Shown here in pieces: positions 36,240 through 46,600 of a stretch of 64,000 nt of DNA. Under the pieces are notes generated by a model that searched no databases, was not told the DNA's origin, and saw only the letters and a list, made by a program, of their open reading frames with translations. The stretch's first letter is position 1. Each line of letters begins with the position of its first letter. The position numbers and the translations under genes were made by a program. The DNA is from Phocaeicola massiliensis B84634 = Timone 84634 = DSM 17679 = JCM 13223. Its GTDB lineage: Bacteria > Bacteroidota > Bacteroidia > Bacteroidales > Bacteroidaceae. Where the stretch lies: assembly GCF_000382445.1 (NCBI RefSeq), contig NZ_KB905472.1, forward strand, positions 632,074 through 696,073. The letters are read 5' to 3'.

Positions 36240-37676
36240 ATGGAAAAGCAAATAAAAACGGTCTGGATACTTACCATTATCACGGCTTTGCTGATTATAG
36301 GCGGACAGGCATACTGGCTTTACAATCAATATGGATATTCGGCGGACGAACACATGCGTAATCTTCATGCAGAAATTCTGAAACTGGAGAATGCCGAGTT
36401 TGAGGCACGTTACAAGCAGCGTACCGTCAATACTCCGATGACTTTGAGTTACAGCATCGAAATGCCCGACTTGACCAACAGTAAAGGAAATTCACGGTGT
36501 GTCATTACCCTTTACGAGAAATTTACGCAGAGTCAGGGTGATTCGCTGGCGGCGGGAGCTGTTGATGCCTTTAAGGAAAAAGAGATACGTCGCGATACAT
36601 TCAGTGTGCCGACCTACAATATTCCCAGCGAACTTATTTTTGAGGCGACGAGCCGTTTCTCTACAGAACTGAGCTTTCCTCTCACCGTTACAAGGCTCGA
36701 TTCTCTTTTTGAAGCCAATCATATCACGGCTACCGATATACGGCAGGTGAACATTGATTCCACCCTGTGGCGCGGCACTTACCATTCGCTGGAGAACTTG
36801 TTTCCTCCTCGTATGCTTGTTACTTATCCTTACAATCCCTTGGTGAAGCAGGCAATGACGGCTATTGTTACCGTACCTGTCAATCCGTTACTTAAGCAAA
36901 TGATGTGGCAACTCACCGGAAGCATCTTGCTGGTGCTGGTGCTCGTCTGCTGCCTTGTCTACCAAATCAAGACGATACTGAAACAGCGGAAGATAGATGA
37001 AATGAGGAAGAGTTTTGTGAACACGATGATACATGAGTTGAAACGTCCTGTGCAGACACTGAAAATGTGTGTTGCCTTCCTCAACAATAAATCCATGCGC
37101 ACAGATGAGGCCGCTATGGACGAAGTGCTGAAGGACTCCATGTTTGAGATTGACAACCTGTCTGCTTATCTGGCGAAAGTAAGAGATATGACGCGTGCCG
37201 ATTATGAACATACACCACTCAATATCCGTACTTTCGATGTGTGTGAAACGATACAAAAACTGATTCGTCTCTGCAACATTCCCGCAGGAAAGAATGTCGT
37301 GATTACTCCGCATTTTGACATGACCACTCAGCTGGTTACGGCAGACCCCGTACATTTGGCAAACATCATCAGCAATCTGTTGGAGAATGCCATTAAATAT
37401 TCGGGCAGTGAAGTCGCTATCAGCATTTCGTGCACCTTGCAGGCACACACACTGACCCTTGCCATATCCGACAATGGAATAGGTATCCCTGCTTCGGAGC
37501 AGAGTAAAATATTTGATAAATTCTATCGCGGGAATAATATTCCCGACCGTAATATTCCGGGTATCGGACTGGGCTTGAGCTATGTCAGACTGCTGACCGA
37601 AGCTCACCACGGAACGATAACCCTGACCAGCCAACCGGGGAAAGGCACTACTTTTGTGCTTTGCTTTCCTCAATAA
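36240..37676 (+). CDS. Sensor histidine kinase (RprX-like)
   Basis: 478 residues. Two membrane helices (VWILTIITALLIIGGQAYWL near residues 8-27 and a second near 222-240, GSILLVLVLVCCLVYQI) bound a periplasmic sensor. The HisKA box reads NTMIHELKRPVQTLK. HATPase motifs follow: NIISNLLENAIKY, ISDNGIGIPASEQSKIF and IGLGLSYVRLL. The response regulator gene follows after 30 bp. Layout and size resemble RprX/RprY of Bacteroides, but orthology cannot be shown from sequence alone. Confidence 0.92.
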   Translation: MEKQIKTVWILTIITALLIIGGQAYWLYNQYGYSADEHMRNLHAEILKLENAEFEARYKQRTVNTPMTLSYSIEMPDLTNSKGNSRCVITLYEKFTQSQGDSLAAGAVDAFKEKEIRRDTFSVPTYNIPSELIFEATSRFSTELSFPLTVTRLDSLFEANHITATDIRQVNIDSTLWRGTYHSLENLFPPRMLVTYPYNPLVKQAMTAIVTVPVNPLLKQMMWQLTGSILLVLVLVCCLVYQIKTILKQRKIDEMRKSFVNTMIHELKRPVQTLKMCVAFLNNKSMRTDEAAMDEVLKDSMFEIDNLSAYLAKVRDMTRADYEHTPLNIRTFDVCETIQKLIRLCNIPAGKNVVITPHFDMTTQLVTADPVHLANIISNLLENAIKYSGSEVAISISCTLQAHTLTLAISDNGIGIPASEQSKIFDKFYRGNNIPDRNIPGIGLGLSYVRLLTEAHHGTITLTSQPGKGTTFVLCFPQ

Positions 37677-37706
37677 CTACTGTTTCACCCCATAACCCTG
37701 ACACTA

Positions 37707-38390
37707 ATGAAAGCATTAAAAATACTTTTTGCCGATGACGACTTGAAATACTCCATGCTCCTGAAACGTTTTCTAGAAGCCGAAGGGTACGAAGTGACAT
37801 ATGCCGGAAACGGTCGCATCGCTCTTGAACAGTTTCCTGCCGTGAAGCCCGACCTTGTTTTGCTGGATATCAATATGCCCGAACTGAACGGTTTTGAAGT
37901 GGCTGAACACATTCGTGCCCTAGACCGTAATGTGTTGCTTTTTTTTCTTTCCGACCGCAGTGATAAAGCTGACCGTCTGAAAGGATTCGACCTTCGTGCC
38001 AATGATTACCTCGCCAAGCCGTTCTATCCTGAGGAACTGCTTGCCCGCATCCGCGAGCGTTTTCAGTGCGGCGATGATATGGTGCAGACGGAAATGTATA
38101 GTTTCGGGAATACAGTGTTTAATTATACTACTAACGAAATACGCACCGGCAATAACAAGACTCTCATCACTTCGCGTCAGGCAGAGATACTCCGGATGCT
38201 TGCCAAAAACGTGAATGTATCTGTCGACCGTGACAGTCTGCTTAACAAAGTATGGGGTGCATCCTCGTATGCCAACTCTCTTGCGTTGAACGTGCAGATT
38301 AGTTATCTGCGGAGGGCACTTCGCAATGACAATACAGTCAAGATAGACTCACTGATGAGAAAAGGTTATATGTTGCGCGAAGACTCCTGA
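37707..38390 (+). CDS. OmpR/PhoB-family response regulator (RprY-like)
   Basis: 227 residues. Receiver domain with FADDDLKYSML, phospho-acceptor Asp in LVLLDINMPELNGFEV and the conserved Lys in NDYLAKPFYPEEL. The winged-helix output domain (about 130-225) shows ITSRQAEILRMLAKN, VNVSVDRDSLLNKVWG and NVQISYLRRALRND. It is cotranscribed with the kinase. The likely nearby target is the divergent GLPGLI-barrel operon (inference). Confidence 0.93.
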   Translation: MKALKILFADDDLKYSMLLKRFLEAEGYEVTYAGNGRIALEQFPAVKPDLVLLDINMPELNGFEVAEHIRALDRNVLLFFLSDRSDKADRLKGFDLRANDYLAKPFYPEELLARIRERFQCGDDMVQTEMYSFGNTVFNYTTNEIRTGNNKTLITSRQAEILRMLAKNVNVSVDRDSLLNKVWGASSYANSLALNVQISYLRRALRNDNTVKIDSLMRKGYMLREDS

Positions 38391-38478
38391 AAATAATCCT
38401 TCCATATTCGTTTTGTCATATCATGAAACATCCTTACCTTTACCCGAAAATAAACATCTAAGTAAAAAAAAGAATAAA

Positions 38479-39357
38479 ATGGAAACAATATCTAATTCTG
38501 TCCTTACCGTCGGTGTCAGTGAGCACGGAGCTGAATTACAAAGTATTCAGAAAAATGGAAAAGAATACTTGTGGCAGGGAGACACCCGTTTTTGGGGACG
38601 CCGTTCACCTGTTCTCTTTCCCATCGTGGGGCGTGTGTGGGAAGACACTTACCGCTATGCGGGCAATTCTTACCGGATGGGGCAGCACGGCTTTGCCCGT
38701 GATATGGATTTCAAAGTGACATACAAAGGAGAGGACGGAATAGTTTACTGGTTGGAGTCGACTCCGGAAACGCTTGGAAAATATCCTTTTCTCTTCCGTT
38801 TGATGATTGGCTACCTGCTGGAAGGCAATCGGATTACAGTCAAATGGCGTGTAGAGAACCTTGGGCAGTTGGATATGTATTTCCAAATCGGTGCTCATCC
38901 TGCCTTTAACTTCCCCGGATTTGATGCATCGGTAGACGAACGTGGATTCTTTGCTTTCGACAGTAAAGAGGAACTGCGGTATATTGTTCCGGTGGAGAAG
39001 GGGTGCGTGTCACCGGAGCTTCATACATTGGAACGGGATGTGGACGGACTGATGAAAATAGATACACATACGTTTGACTGTGATACATATATCTTTCAGG
39101 ATGCGCAACTCAAGAAAGTGACCTTGCTGGACAGGAAGAAGCAACCTCATATCAGTCTGGAGTTTGACACTCCGCTAGTGGCGTTGTGGTCGCCTGCCAA
39201 AGCTCATCCCGATTGTCCGTTTGTCTGCATTGAACCGTGGTATGGTCGTTGTGATGCCGTCGGGTTTGACGGAGAGCTGAAAGACAGGGAATGGATTCAG
39301 AAATTGGGAAGCAAAGAGGTGTTTGATGTGAGTTACAGCATCATTATAGAGAAGTAG
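38479..39357 (+). CDS. Aldose 1-epimerase family protein (LacX-like)
   Basis: About 292 residues from METISNSVLTVGVSEHGAEL. The family core is visible: LWQGDTRFWGRRSPVLFPIVG, YRMGQHGFARDMDFKV, QIGAHPAFNFP, and a C-terminal FVCIEPWYGRCDAVGF with the acidic catalytic candidate. Such proteins interconvert anomers of a hexose or its derivative. The start at 38479 is chosen because the 22 upstream codons are unlike the family. It follows the response regulator gene by 88 bp and may have its own promoter. Confidence 0.88.
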   Translation: METISNSVLTVGVSEHGAELQSIQKNGKEYLWQGDTRFWGRRSPVLFPIVGRVWEDTYRYAGNSYRMGQHGFARDMDFKVTYKGEDGIVYWLESTPETLGKYPFLFRLMIGYLLEGNRITVKWRVENLGQLDMYFQIGAHPAFNFPGFDASVDERGFFAFDSKEELRYIVPVEKGCVSPELHTLERDVDGLMKIDTHTFDCDTYIFQDAQLKKVTLLDRKKQPHISLEFDTPLVALWSPAKAHPDCPFVCIEPWYGRCDAVGFDGELKDREWIQKLGSKEVFDVSYSIIIEK

Positions 39358-39389
39358 CCGGAATAATTACCATGATAATAGTGTGTGGG

Positions 39390-39531
39390 TGTGTCAAAAC
39401 GTGGATAATGCTGTCTTTTGGTTCGTAGGGGCGAGGTCCGCCCGCCCGAAAACAGTTTGCTTTGTGTCTTCGGGCAGGCAAACCCTGCCCCTACAGCTGA
39501 CGATGGGATAGGTCGGTTTAGTTTTGACACA
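39390..39531. repeat. TGTGTCAAAAC-bounded repeat with a nested insertion
   Basis: TGTGTCAAAAC at 39390-39400 and GTTTTGACACA at 39521-39531 form the outer arms. The bases just inside (CGTGGATA, CGGTTTA) match the small copy at 29553-29601. Relative to that copy, about 90 bp are inserted here. It lies between convergent genes. Confidence 0.7.
39425..39494. repeat. GTAGGGGC palindromic element nested in the repeat
   Basis: GTAGGGGCGAGGTCCGCCCG at 39425 begins a 30-bp arm that pairs with 39465-39494 (ending GCCCCTAC) at 24 of 30 positions, leaving a 10-base loop. The GC content is far above the surroundings. It resembles small palindromic elements scattered in Bacteroides genomes (recollection, not searched). 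Confidence 0.65.
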
Positions 39532-39562
39532 CTCCCACAGTTTTAATCTGGCATCTGTAAAT

Positions 39563-41251
39563 TTACTTACTTAACTCTTCCAACATTTGATGCCGGATGT
39601 TGCGGAAATGGTCGCTCTCGGTATCATACAGTGTCCAGTGGAATACAACCAGCCGGCATAGTTCCCGTGCCAGTTCGGGATTCTTCTTTTCCAACATTTT
39701 CAGAAGCGTATAGTCGGCAATACCGTCGCGCATAGCTTCCAGACGGATGGAACCATACAGTTTTCCGTTGTTAGGGTAGACTATCCAGCTGTCTCCTCCG
39801 GGTAGTGTATTGCCTCCTTCCTCATTCATGCGGGTTGTTTCCTTGTAAGGATCATTGCCGGTAAACCATTGGTTGAATCCCCAATGCAGATACCCTGTTG
39901 CCCCATATTTGAAGTTGAGCCAGTGAATGAGGCGGGTCTTGATGAGCGGTTGCTCCAAGAAACGGTTGGCAAAGTCGCCTTGAGGAGCAAGGCAGGTGTA
40001 GAACCACGTTTCGTCTCCCTGTTTTTGTCTTTCGCGATAGAAGTCATATCCCTCCTTGTAGAAGTTGAGTTGCGGCACCCAGATGTCGAGAATATTCTCA
40101 AGATCATGAGTATGGCAAGCTTCTATGATTTTGATGTCCGGACACTGCTGTTTCACAAATCGGGCGATAGCTACATAACTTTTTATATTGTCGCTTGTAG
40201 GCTCGTCGGCAATGTGTTGTGCATACAGTACTTCCGGATATGCTTCTTTCAGATGGGCGGCAAGCGAGGGAATAAACTGGCGATAGAAGTTGACAGCCTG
40301 TTCCGATTCCATAGGATATTGCACCAATTTCTTCTTGCCGTTCTCATACCGAGGGACATAGGGTGCGAATTGGCTGCTCCAGTCTCCCGTACGTCCGGCG
40401 ATATGTCCGCCTTCGAGCATTTTCAATACACCGGCCCGGTGGAAGATGTCTATCATTTTGTCGAATCGCGAGTAGTCGAAAGTATAGGTTCCGTCTTTTT
40501 CTTCAAACTCGATATGTTCCAGCGGTGAGAGCAGGATAACGTTGGAATAGCATTCTTTCATTTTGTCGGCCAGTTCTTGTACCATTTCCCAGTAAACGTC
40601 CGAGTAAGGTTCCACCTCTTTCCCGCCATTGAATATTTTCATTTTGTCGGGTGATGTGCCAAACCAATTGGTTACCCATAAATCCGGTTGGGGCATTACG
40701 ATGGGGTAAACTTTTACGCTGATTTCTTTTTTCAACTCAAAGATTTGGTTGCCCATTTTTCCTTTGAGGCTGAATGTGGCTTTATAGGTTCCGGCTTCCG
40801 CATTGGTGGGAACGGGAACGGAAATCCAGATGGGTTGCGCCACATCACGTGTCACGGATTGTCCGTTTTGCTCGATAATGGGGTCGGGATAGTAGTGTGA
40901 GAGAGAGGTGATGGCGTCTTTGGCACGGTCGGGTGTCTGCCGGCCCACCCGCACATAATCTACAAAACCCGTACGCGGGCTACTTTGTAACTGTGTTCCT
41001 TTTTCGTTGGTGAACGCCGTGACCTGTGCCGACAATTCCTTCAATGGCAGTGCGGCTCTCACTGCAAACTGGAAGGTGGCGTGCTCGCCTGCAGCCACTT
41101 CTTCTGTCTCGTTATACTCGGGGAAGAAGTTTGATTCTCTGAATACTTTCAGAAAGGGGTCTACTTGTGTAAATGTAATCCGATCTTCTGTGGTAGGTGT
41201 TCCACAGGCGGAAATGATAAATAAAAGGCAAATTAAATAAAGGTTTTTCAT
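39563..41251 (-). CDS. DUF4091 / GH123-like glycoside hydrolase, lipoprotein
   Basis: 562 residues. The lipobox is IISACGTP (lipid Cys16). Residues about 20-185 are a beta-sandwich; the rest is a TIM-barrel-like domain with WVTNWFGTSPDKM, GGHIAGRTGDW, HIADEPTSDN and WGFNQWFTGNDPY. The adjacent Asp349-Glu350 in ADEP matches the catalytic pair of GH123 beta-N-acetylgalactosaminidases, and DUF4091 is related to that family. It lies downstream of susC-susD on the same strand with a 364-bp gap and is the only enzyme of this locus in the window. Substrate specificity is inference. Confidence 0.78.
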   Translation of the reverse strand: MKNLYLICLLFIISACGTPTTEDRITFTQVDPFLKVFRESNFFPEYNETEEVAAGEHATFQFAVRAALPLKELSAQVTAFTNEKGTQLQSSPRTGFVDYVRVGRQTPDRAKDAITSLSHYYPDPIIEQNGQSVTRDVAQPIWISVPVPTNAEAGTYKATFSLKGKMGNQIFELKKEISVKVYPIVMPQPDLWVTNWFGTSPDKMKIFNGGKEVEPYSDVYWEMVQELADKMKECYSNVILLSPLEHIEFEEKDGTYTFDYSRFDKMIDIFHRAGVLKMLEGGHIAGRTGDWSSQFAPYVPRYENGKKKLVQYPMESEQAVNFYRQFIPSLAAHLKEAYPEVLYAQHIADEPTSDNIKSYVAIARFVKQQCPDIKIIEACHTHDLENILDIWVPQLNFYKEGYDFYRERQKQGDETWFYTCLAPQGDFANRFLEQPLIKTRLIHWLNFKYGATGYLHWGFNQWFTGNDPYKETTRMNEEGGNTLPGGDSWIVYPNNGKLYGSIRLEAMRDGIADYTLLKMLEKKNPELARELCRLVVFHWTLYDTESDHFRNIRHQMLEELSK

Positions 41252-41615
41252 AAATCGATACTATTTAAATGATTATAATATTTTGTTTGCTGTTATCAGT
41301 TTCCCATTGGCGGATATGCCCTGTATCACCATTAACAGGGGGGGGCTTGCGGAGGAGCCGTAAAGATAATATCTGCTTTTCCCTTTTTTATCTTTATGTC
41401 GGGTTGCCAATAGACCGTTCTTCTTCTCATCTCTTTTTCTGTCCTCTCCGTTGAATCCGATTTTTTAAGGTAAAAATGAGTCGGTCTTTGAAAAAGAATA
41501 AAGAAAAGGGTATTCTCTCGAACCCCCTTTCCCATCACAGTTATGTTAAGACGATTATTCTGTTTTCAGAATGATTATCATTAACATTTTCTTATCGTTA
41601 TACCTATTTACCAAC
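41252..41615. other. Intergenic region between susD and the GH123-like gene
   Basis: 364 bp without a gene. A weak hairpin (ATTCTG-TTTT-CAGAAT at 41557-41572, extendable with a bulge) may terminate susD transcripts. A run of eight G lies at 41338-41345. No TAnnTTTG promoter for the downstream gene was recognised. Confidence 0.5.
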
Positions 41616-43685
41616 TTATTCCAATGCACGTCCGGCTGTCATAGGCCAATATGGATTTTGATACATGGTTGAAGTTTTGACATCATTGGGGTCACTGGCG
41701 CTCAATGTGAAGTCTTGTACACCGAAAGGTTCCAGATAGAATGCCTTTTTCCATGTATATCCGTTGAACAATTGGTTGTTTATTTCGGTACGTCCCATTG
41801 GGCGGACATACTTGCTGACAGAAGCGGCTGAAATGTTAGCATTACTTGTTCCATCGGCTATCAAAGTTGATTTGCCGGTGGCATCTACATATTTTTTGTA
41901 AGCTTCGTCCCATAAGTTCATACCTTCCAGCATATAGTGTCCGGTAATGGCAGGATCCCATGAACGCCATCTTTTCAGGTCGTCCCAACGCATACCTTCC
42001 GAGATAAATTCGCAACGGCGTTCGCGACGGATGTTGTAGAGTGTTGCGTCTACTTTTTGGTCGCCGGAGAAGACTGCCAAATCACCATATACGGTACCGC
42101 TCACTACATTAGCTTCTTTGTCTAAGTTGGTGTTGGCTATGGTCAGTTCATAATCTTCGCTCACACCTGCACGGCGGCGGATAGCTTTCCAATAACCGGC
42201 GGCATCATTATCCAATGAACCGTTCTTTTCGTAGCATGCTTCGATATAGTTCAGGTAGGCTTCGGCAGCACGGAACACTACGGCTCCTGTCGTACAGATG
42301 ATGGTATTACTCTTGTACTGGTCGTAATCATAGTTGTAGTATTTACGAGGACGGTATCCTGTAAAGTCTTGCAATTCTACGCTGCTTGTTACCAATGGAA
42401 TGGTATCCAGAATCACAACTTCATTATTTTTGGCAACAGCAGGGTCGGCAGGATCGGAACGAACAATGTCTTCTTCACCGAATACAAAGAGTTGCAGACG
42501 TTCGTCACGTCCTTCTTTTTCCATTGATACGCTCAGGTCGCCTTTGTAACCCGAACCGTCGGCATAGTAGGGAAGTCCGTTTTTCATCAGGAAAGAAGTG
42601 ATGTAGCTGCGTGAAAGTCCCAATTGGTCACCACCGGCAGATAGGATGTAAGCTGCATCGTGGGTATAACCGATGCTCAGGTTATATTGTTTCCAAAGCA
42701 ATACTTCGGAAATGCTGCTTAAATCTTCTTGGCTGAACATATCGAAGTAGGGATTCCATCCGCTGGTTTGTCCCAAAACGGGATTCATCTGATGAGAGTT
42801 GCCTGTCAGTGTGCAATGGTCGGCAACGGCTTTGGCAGCACTCATGGCTTCAGTCAGGAAAAAGTTTATTTCTCCTGCAATGTCGAATGTTTTTCCCTGA
42901 TTGTATTCCATGTCTTTTCCCGGCCATGTATCATCGCCCGGAACACGTCCGGTGCCTTTGTGATATTTTTCGAAGGTGGCTTCAAACAAGGCCACACGTG
43001 ACTTGAGTAGCTGTGCAGTTTGTTTGTTGATGCGTTGGTTGTTCTGGAAACCTTGGTCTTTCAGGCGTGAGATGGCTGTATCAAGGTCTTTCAGGATGAA
43101 GCGTGCCACTTCATTACGCGGAGCACGCTGACTCAGTTCCTTCAGGATGGCTTGATCGTCGGGTAGCACTTCGTCGATAATGGGAAAATCGCCATAGCGG
43201 ACCAATGCCTGATAGTATGCCAATGCACGGAAGAAATAAGCTTCGCCGATGTAGTGGCTCAGAATAGACTTGTCACCTTGTATGCTTCCCGCTTCTTCTT
43301 TTGGTAGAATTTGCTCAAGAAGCCAGTTCCATACACGGGCACGGGAAGTGTAAGTTTGAAAGTTCTTTCCCGAAGGTACTTGTTTTTCTCCTGCAAAATA
43401 GTCCAAGTCACCTGTTTGTGAAAACAGGTTGTCGGTATTATTGTCATTGAGTGTCATACCGCTGCGCCAGTTCTTGTCATGGTAAAGAGACTGCTGGCGA
43501 GAGTTTTGCAGATAAGAGTAGTAGTTGATAACGTATGCACCCACTTGATCTACGGTAGTGAAATAGGCTTCGGGGGTTACATTGGTTATCGGCTCACGAT
43601 CCAAAAAGTCATTGCAGGAAGCCAATGTGGATGCTCCCAGACCGATAAGTGAGCAGATGTAGATATGTTTTAAACTTAATTTCAT
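41616..43685 (-). CDS. SusD-family glycan-binding lipoprotein
   Basis: 689 residues, long for SusD. The lipoprotein signal ends at TLASCNDFLDREPITNVTPE, the classical SusD N-terminus. TPR-like helices follow (IGEAYFFRALAYYQALVRYG). Later landmarks: YNYDYDQYKSNTIICTTGA, FRAAEAYLNYIEACYEKNG, NIRRERRCEFISEGMRWDDL, RWRSWDP and the C-terminal YWPMTAGRALE. It binds oligosaccharide at the cell surface and lids the SusC transporter, encoded 12 bp upstream in the same operon. Confidence 0.95.
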   Translation of the reverse strand: MKLSLKHIYICSLIGLGASTLASCNDFLDREPITNVTPEAYFTTVDQVGAYVINYYSYLQNSRQQSLYHDKNWRSGMTLNDNNTDNLFSQTGDLDYFAGEKQVPSGKNFQTYTSRARVWNWLLEQILPKEEAGSIQGDKSILSHYIGEAYFFRALAYYQALVRYGDFPIIDEVLPDDQAILKELSQRAPRNEVARFILKDLDTAISRLKDQGFQNNQRINKQTAQLLKSRVALFEATFEKYHKGTGRVPGDDTWPGKDMEYNQGKTFDIAGEINFFLTEAMSAAKAVADHCTLTGNSHQMNPVLGQTSGWNPYFDMFSQEDLSSISEVLLWKQYNLSIGYTHDAAYILSAGGDQLGLSRSYITSFLMKNGLPYYADGSGYKGDLSVSMEKEGRDERLQLFVFGEEDIVRSDPADPAVAKNNEVVILDTIPLVTSSVELQDFTGYRPRKYYNYDYDQYKSNTIICTTGAVVFRAAEAYLNYIEACYEKNGSLDNDAAGYWKAIRRRAGVSEDYELTIANTNLDKEANVVSGTVYGDLAVFSGDQKVDATLYNIRRERRCEFISEGMRWDDLKRWRSWDPAITGHYMLEGMNLWDEAYKKYVDATGKSTLIADGTSNANISAASVSKYVRPMGRTEINNQLFNGYTWKKAFYLEPFGVQDFTLSASDPNDVKTSTMYQNPYWPMTAGRALE

Positions 43686-43697
43686 ATTCGTATTTTT

Positions 43698-46600
43698 TTA
43701 GAAGTTAACATTTACACCGACAGATAAGGTTCTTTGCAACGGATATAGTTTACCCGGTCCCCAGTCGCCGCCCAATGTTTCGGGGTCGAATATGGAGCTG
43801 ATACCTGTCCAAGTGAGCAGATTGTCACCGGAAACATAGAAACGTACAGATTCCATGGCAGCCTTTTTAGTCCAGCTTTTGGGTAAAGTATAACCTACTT
43901 GTACATTCTTTACGCGCAGGTATGCTGCATTCTGTAAATATCCGCTTTGAACTTCCTGATTCTTCTTGATATTTCCGAAGTATGGTTTCGGATAATAAGC
44001 ATTGGTGTGTTCGGGTGTCCAATAATCCAAGTGCTCGGTGAAGCAAGCTGACTGCCATTCGTCACCGCTGGCTCCCCAGAAGTACGGACCGTCCAGCCAA
44101 TAATCACGTTTCATGGTACCTTGCAGGAAGATAGAGAAGTCTAATCCTCTCCACGAGCCATCTACTGTGAAACCGAAATTGTAACGTGCATAACTGTTAC
44201 CGATGATTTTCAGGTCACCATGGTCGTTAAGGGTTTTGGAACCGGAAGTCACTTCTCCGTCTCCGTTCAAGTCGGCATACATAATGTCGCCGGCGCCCCA
44301 ATTTGAACCCCAGTTGGGTTTGTTGTTGGCTAAATGGGCATTCATCTCTTCTTGAGTCTGTGCGATACCTACTGTGGTGTATCCCCAGATGGTTCCGTCC
44401 AGCTTGTTGTTGTACCAACTGTAGATATCACCGCTTTCATTCGGATATTTCAGTACCTTACGTTGTCCGTCGGCCAAAGTGAAGCGTACTCCGTAGTTGA
44501 AGTCTTCGATACGGTCTCTCCATGATAATTCCATTTCCCAACCATAAGATTTCATGTCGGCATTGTTTATTTTCGGAGCAGATGCACCCAAAATACCGGG
44601 AAGGGTGGGAGCGGGACCTACCATGTCGTAAGTATAGCGTTGGTAGTAGTCAAATGAACCGGTCAGTCGGTTATCAAAAAGTCCGAAGTCTACACCGACG
44701 TTCCATGATTCTACGGTTTCCCATGTCAGTACACTGCTGACAATGCCCGGAAGTCCGGCTGTGTTTTGGCGTACTCCATTGATCAGCCATCCCGAGTTGG
44801 TGGTTCCGGTAGGCATACTTTGGAAGAATGGATACCAGGCTTCGGTTTCATTGTTTCCTAATTGACCCCATGAGCCTCTCAGCTTCAGAGTACCAATTAT
44901 GTTTGACAGCGGCTTGAAGAACTCTTCACGTGAAATGTTCCATCCTACAGAGAACGATGGAAACAGTCCCCAGCGCTTGTCACCGATGAAGCGTGAAGAA
45001 CCATCGTAGCGAAGGTTGGCTTCCAACAAATAGCGTTCTTTGTAATTGTAGTTGATACGTCCGAAGAAACCGGCAATGGCCAGTTCGGATGCACTGTTGT
45101 AAGCGTTTTTATTATCCTGTGTGGTATTCAGTTCAGGCACGCTGGGAGTGATAAGGTCTGTACCGAAGCCGGTCAGACCGCCTTTCTTGTAAAGCTCGGC
45201 ATTGAAACCTGCCATTACTTTAAAATAATGGTCGCCTATGGTCTTTGAATAATCACTGAAAATATTGGTTGAGAAGTAGTCTTCGCTGGCACGATAGTCT
45301 TGTACTTCCGAATAACCGGCAGCGCCTCCGTTCCAAGACAACGGATACGGGTTGTTGTCGGTATCATAACCGTAGATGGGCAGTACAGCCCAATGGTATT
45401 TTTCATTGTATTGGCGCAAGCTGCCTTCTACATTGATGTGCCAGTCCTTGATAGGTTCGAATACAAATTGAATCTGATTGGTTATCCAGTTCTTTTCACT
45501 GGTTTGTTTTCCACCCTCTTCCATTTGTATAATTTCCATATCGGCAGACCAGTGTCCGTTGGGATCGACAACCGGACAAGTCGGCCAGCGGCGTGCGATA
45601 TTGTGGAAGAACAGTCCTGTCATATAAGTCGGACGGTCATAGTTTTCGCGTGTCCATTTGTTGTTATAGTTCATGGTAACCCAATCGGCAAGTTTCACCG
45701 AAATCTTTCCATTCAGTGTATAACGCTGGAACTTGTCGCTACCATGACGTAACAGACCTTTTTGGTCAAGGAAGCTGCCACTTAACAAATAGGTAATCTT
45801 TTCATTACCACCATTGATGCTTAAATTATGTTCTTGTGAAGGTACCCAACTTTCATAGAATTCATCAAACCAGTTGGTATTGGCAAATGCGCCTCCATAG
45901 TTCTGCCAACGTCCGTTGCTACCGGCTACCGTACCGTAATACTCCGGTTTGGTGGGGTCGGTGTAACCTCCGCTCATGTATGTCTTGATGCGGTTCATAT
46001 CGTCTTCATCGAAGATGACTGTTCCGTATGCATTGCGTTGAGCTTCATTGAAATAGGTGGCAAAATCCCATGAGTTGGTCATATTAGGTTTTTGGATGGC
46101 ATCCGAAAAACGGAGATTACCTGAATAGTTGACTCTTGTTTTTCCACTGATACCGTTTTTGGTAGTAATTAAAATAACACCGAATGCAGCACGCGCACCA
46201 TAAATAGAAGAAGAGGCGGCATCTTTCAGTACTGACACATTGGCAATATCGTTAGGGTTTACCGTATTCATGTCACCTTCGATTCCGTCAATCAAAATCA
46301 AGGGGTTACCACTGGAACCGTCACCGATGGTACCTGCACCACGGATGTTGATATTAAGAGAAGCATCCAATGCACCACCACTGTTTCCCACTGACATATT
46401 TAACCCCGGAATCTGACCTTGCAAGGCTTGTGCCACATTTTGTACGGGGCGTGATTCCAACACTTTGGAGTCGACCATACTCACGGCACCGGTTACATTT
46501 ACTTTTTTCTGTGTACCATAACCCACTACAACGACTTCATCTAGCATTTGTGTGTCGTCTTTCAAGATGATGTTCAAGGGAGTTCCTGTCCACTTTACTT

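Noticed and set aside
41338-41345. Run of eight G as a phase-variable tract
   Set aside because: It lies between genes, outside any promoter box that I can identify, so no switching mechanism is supported.
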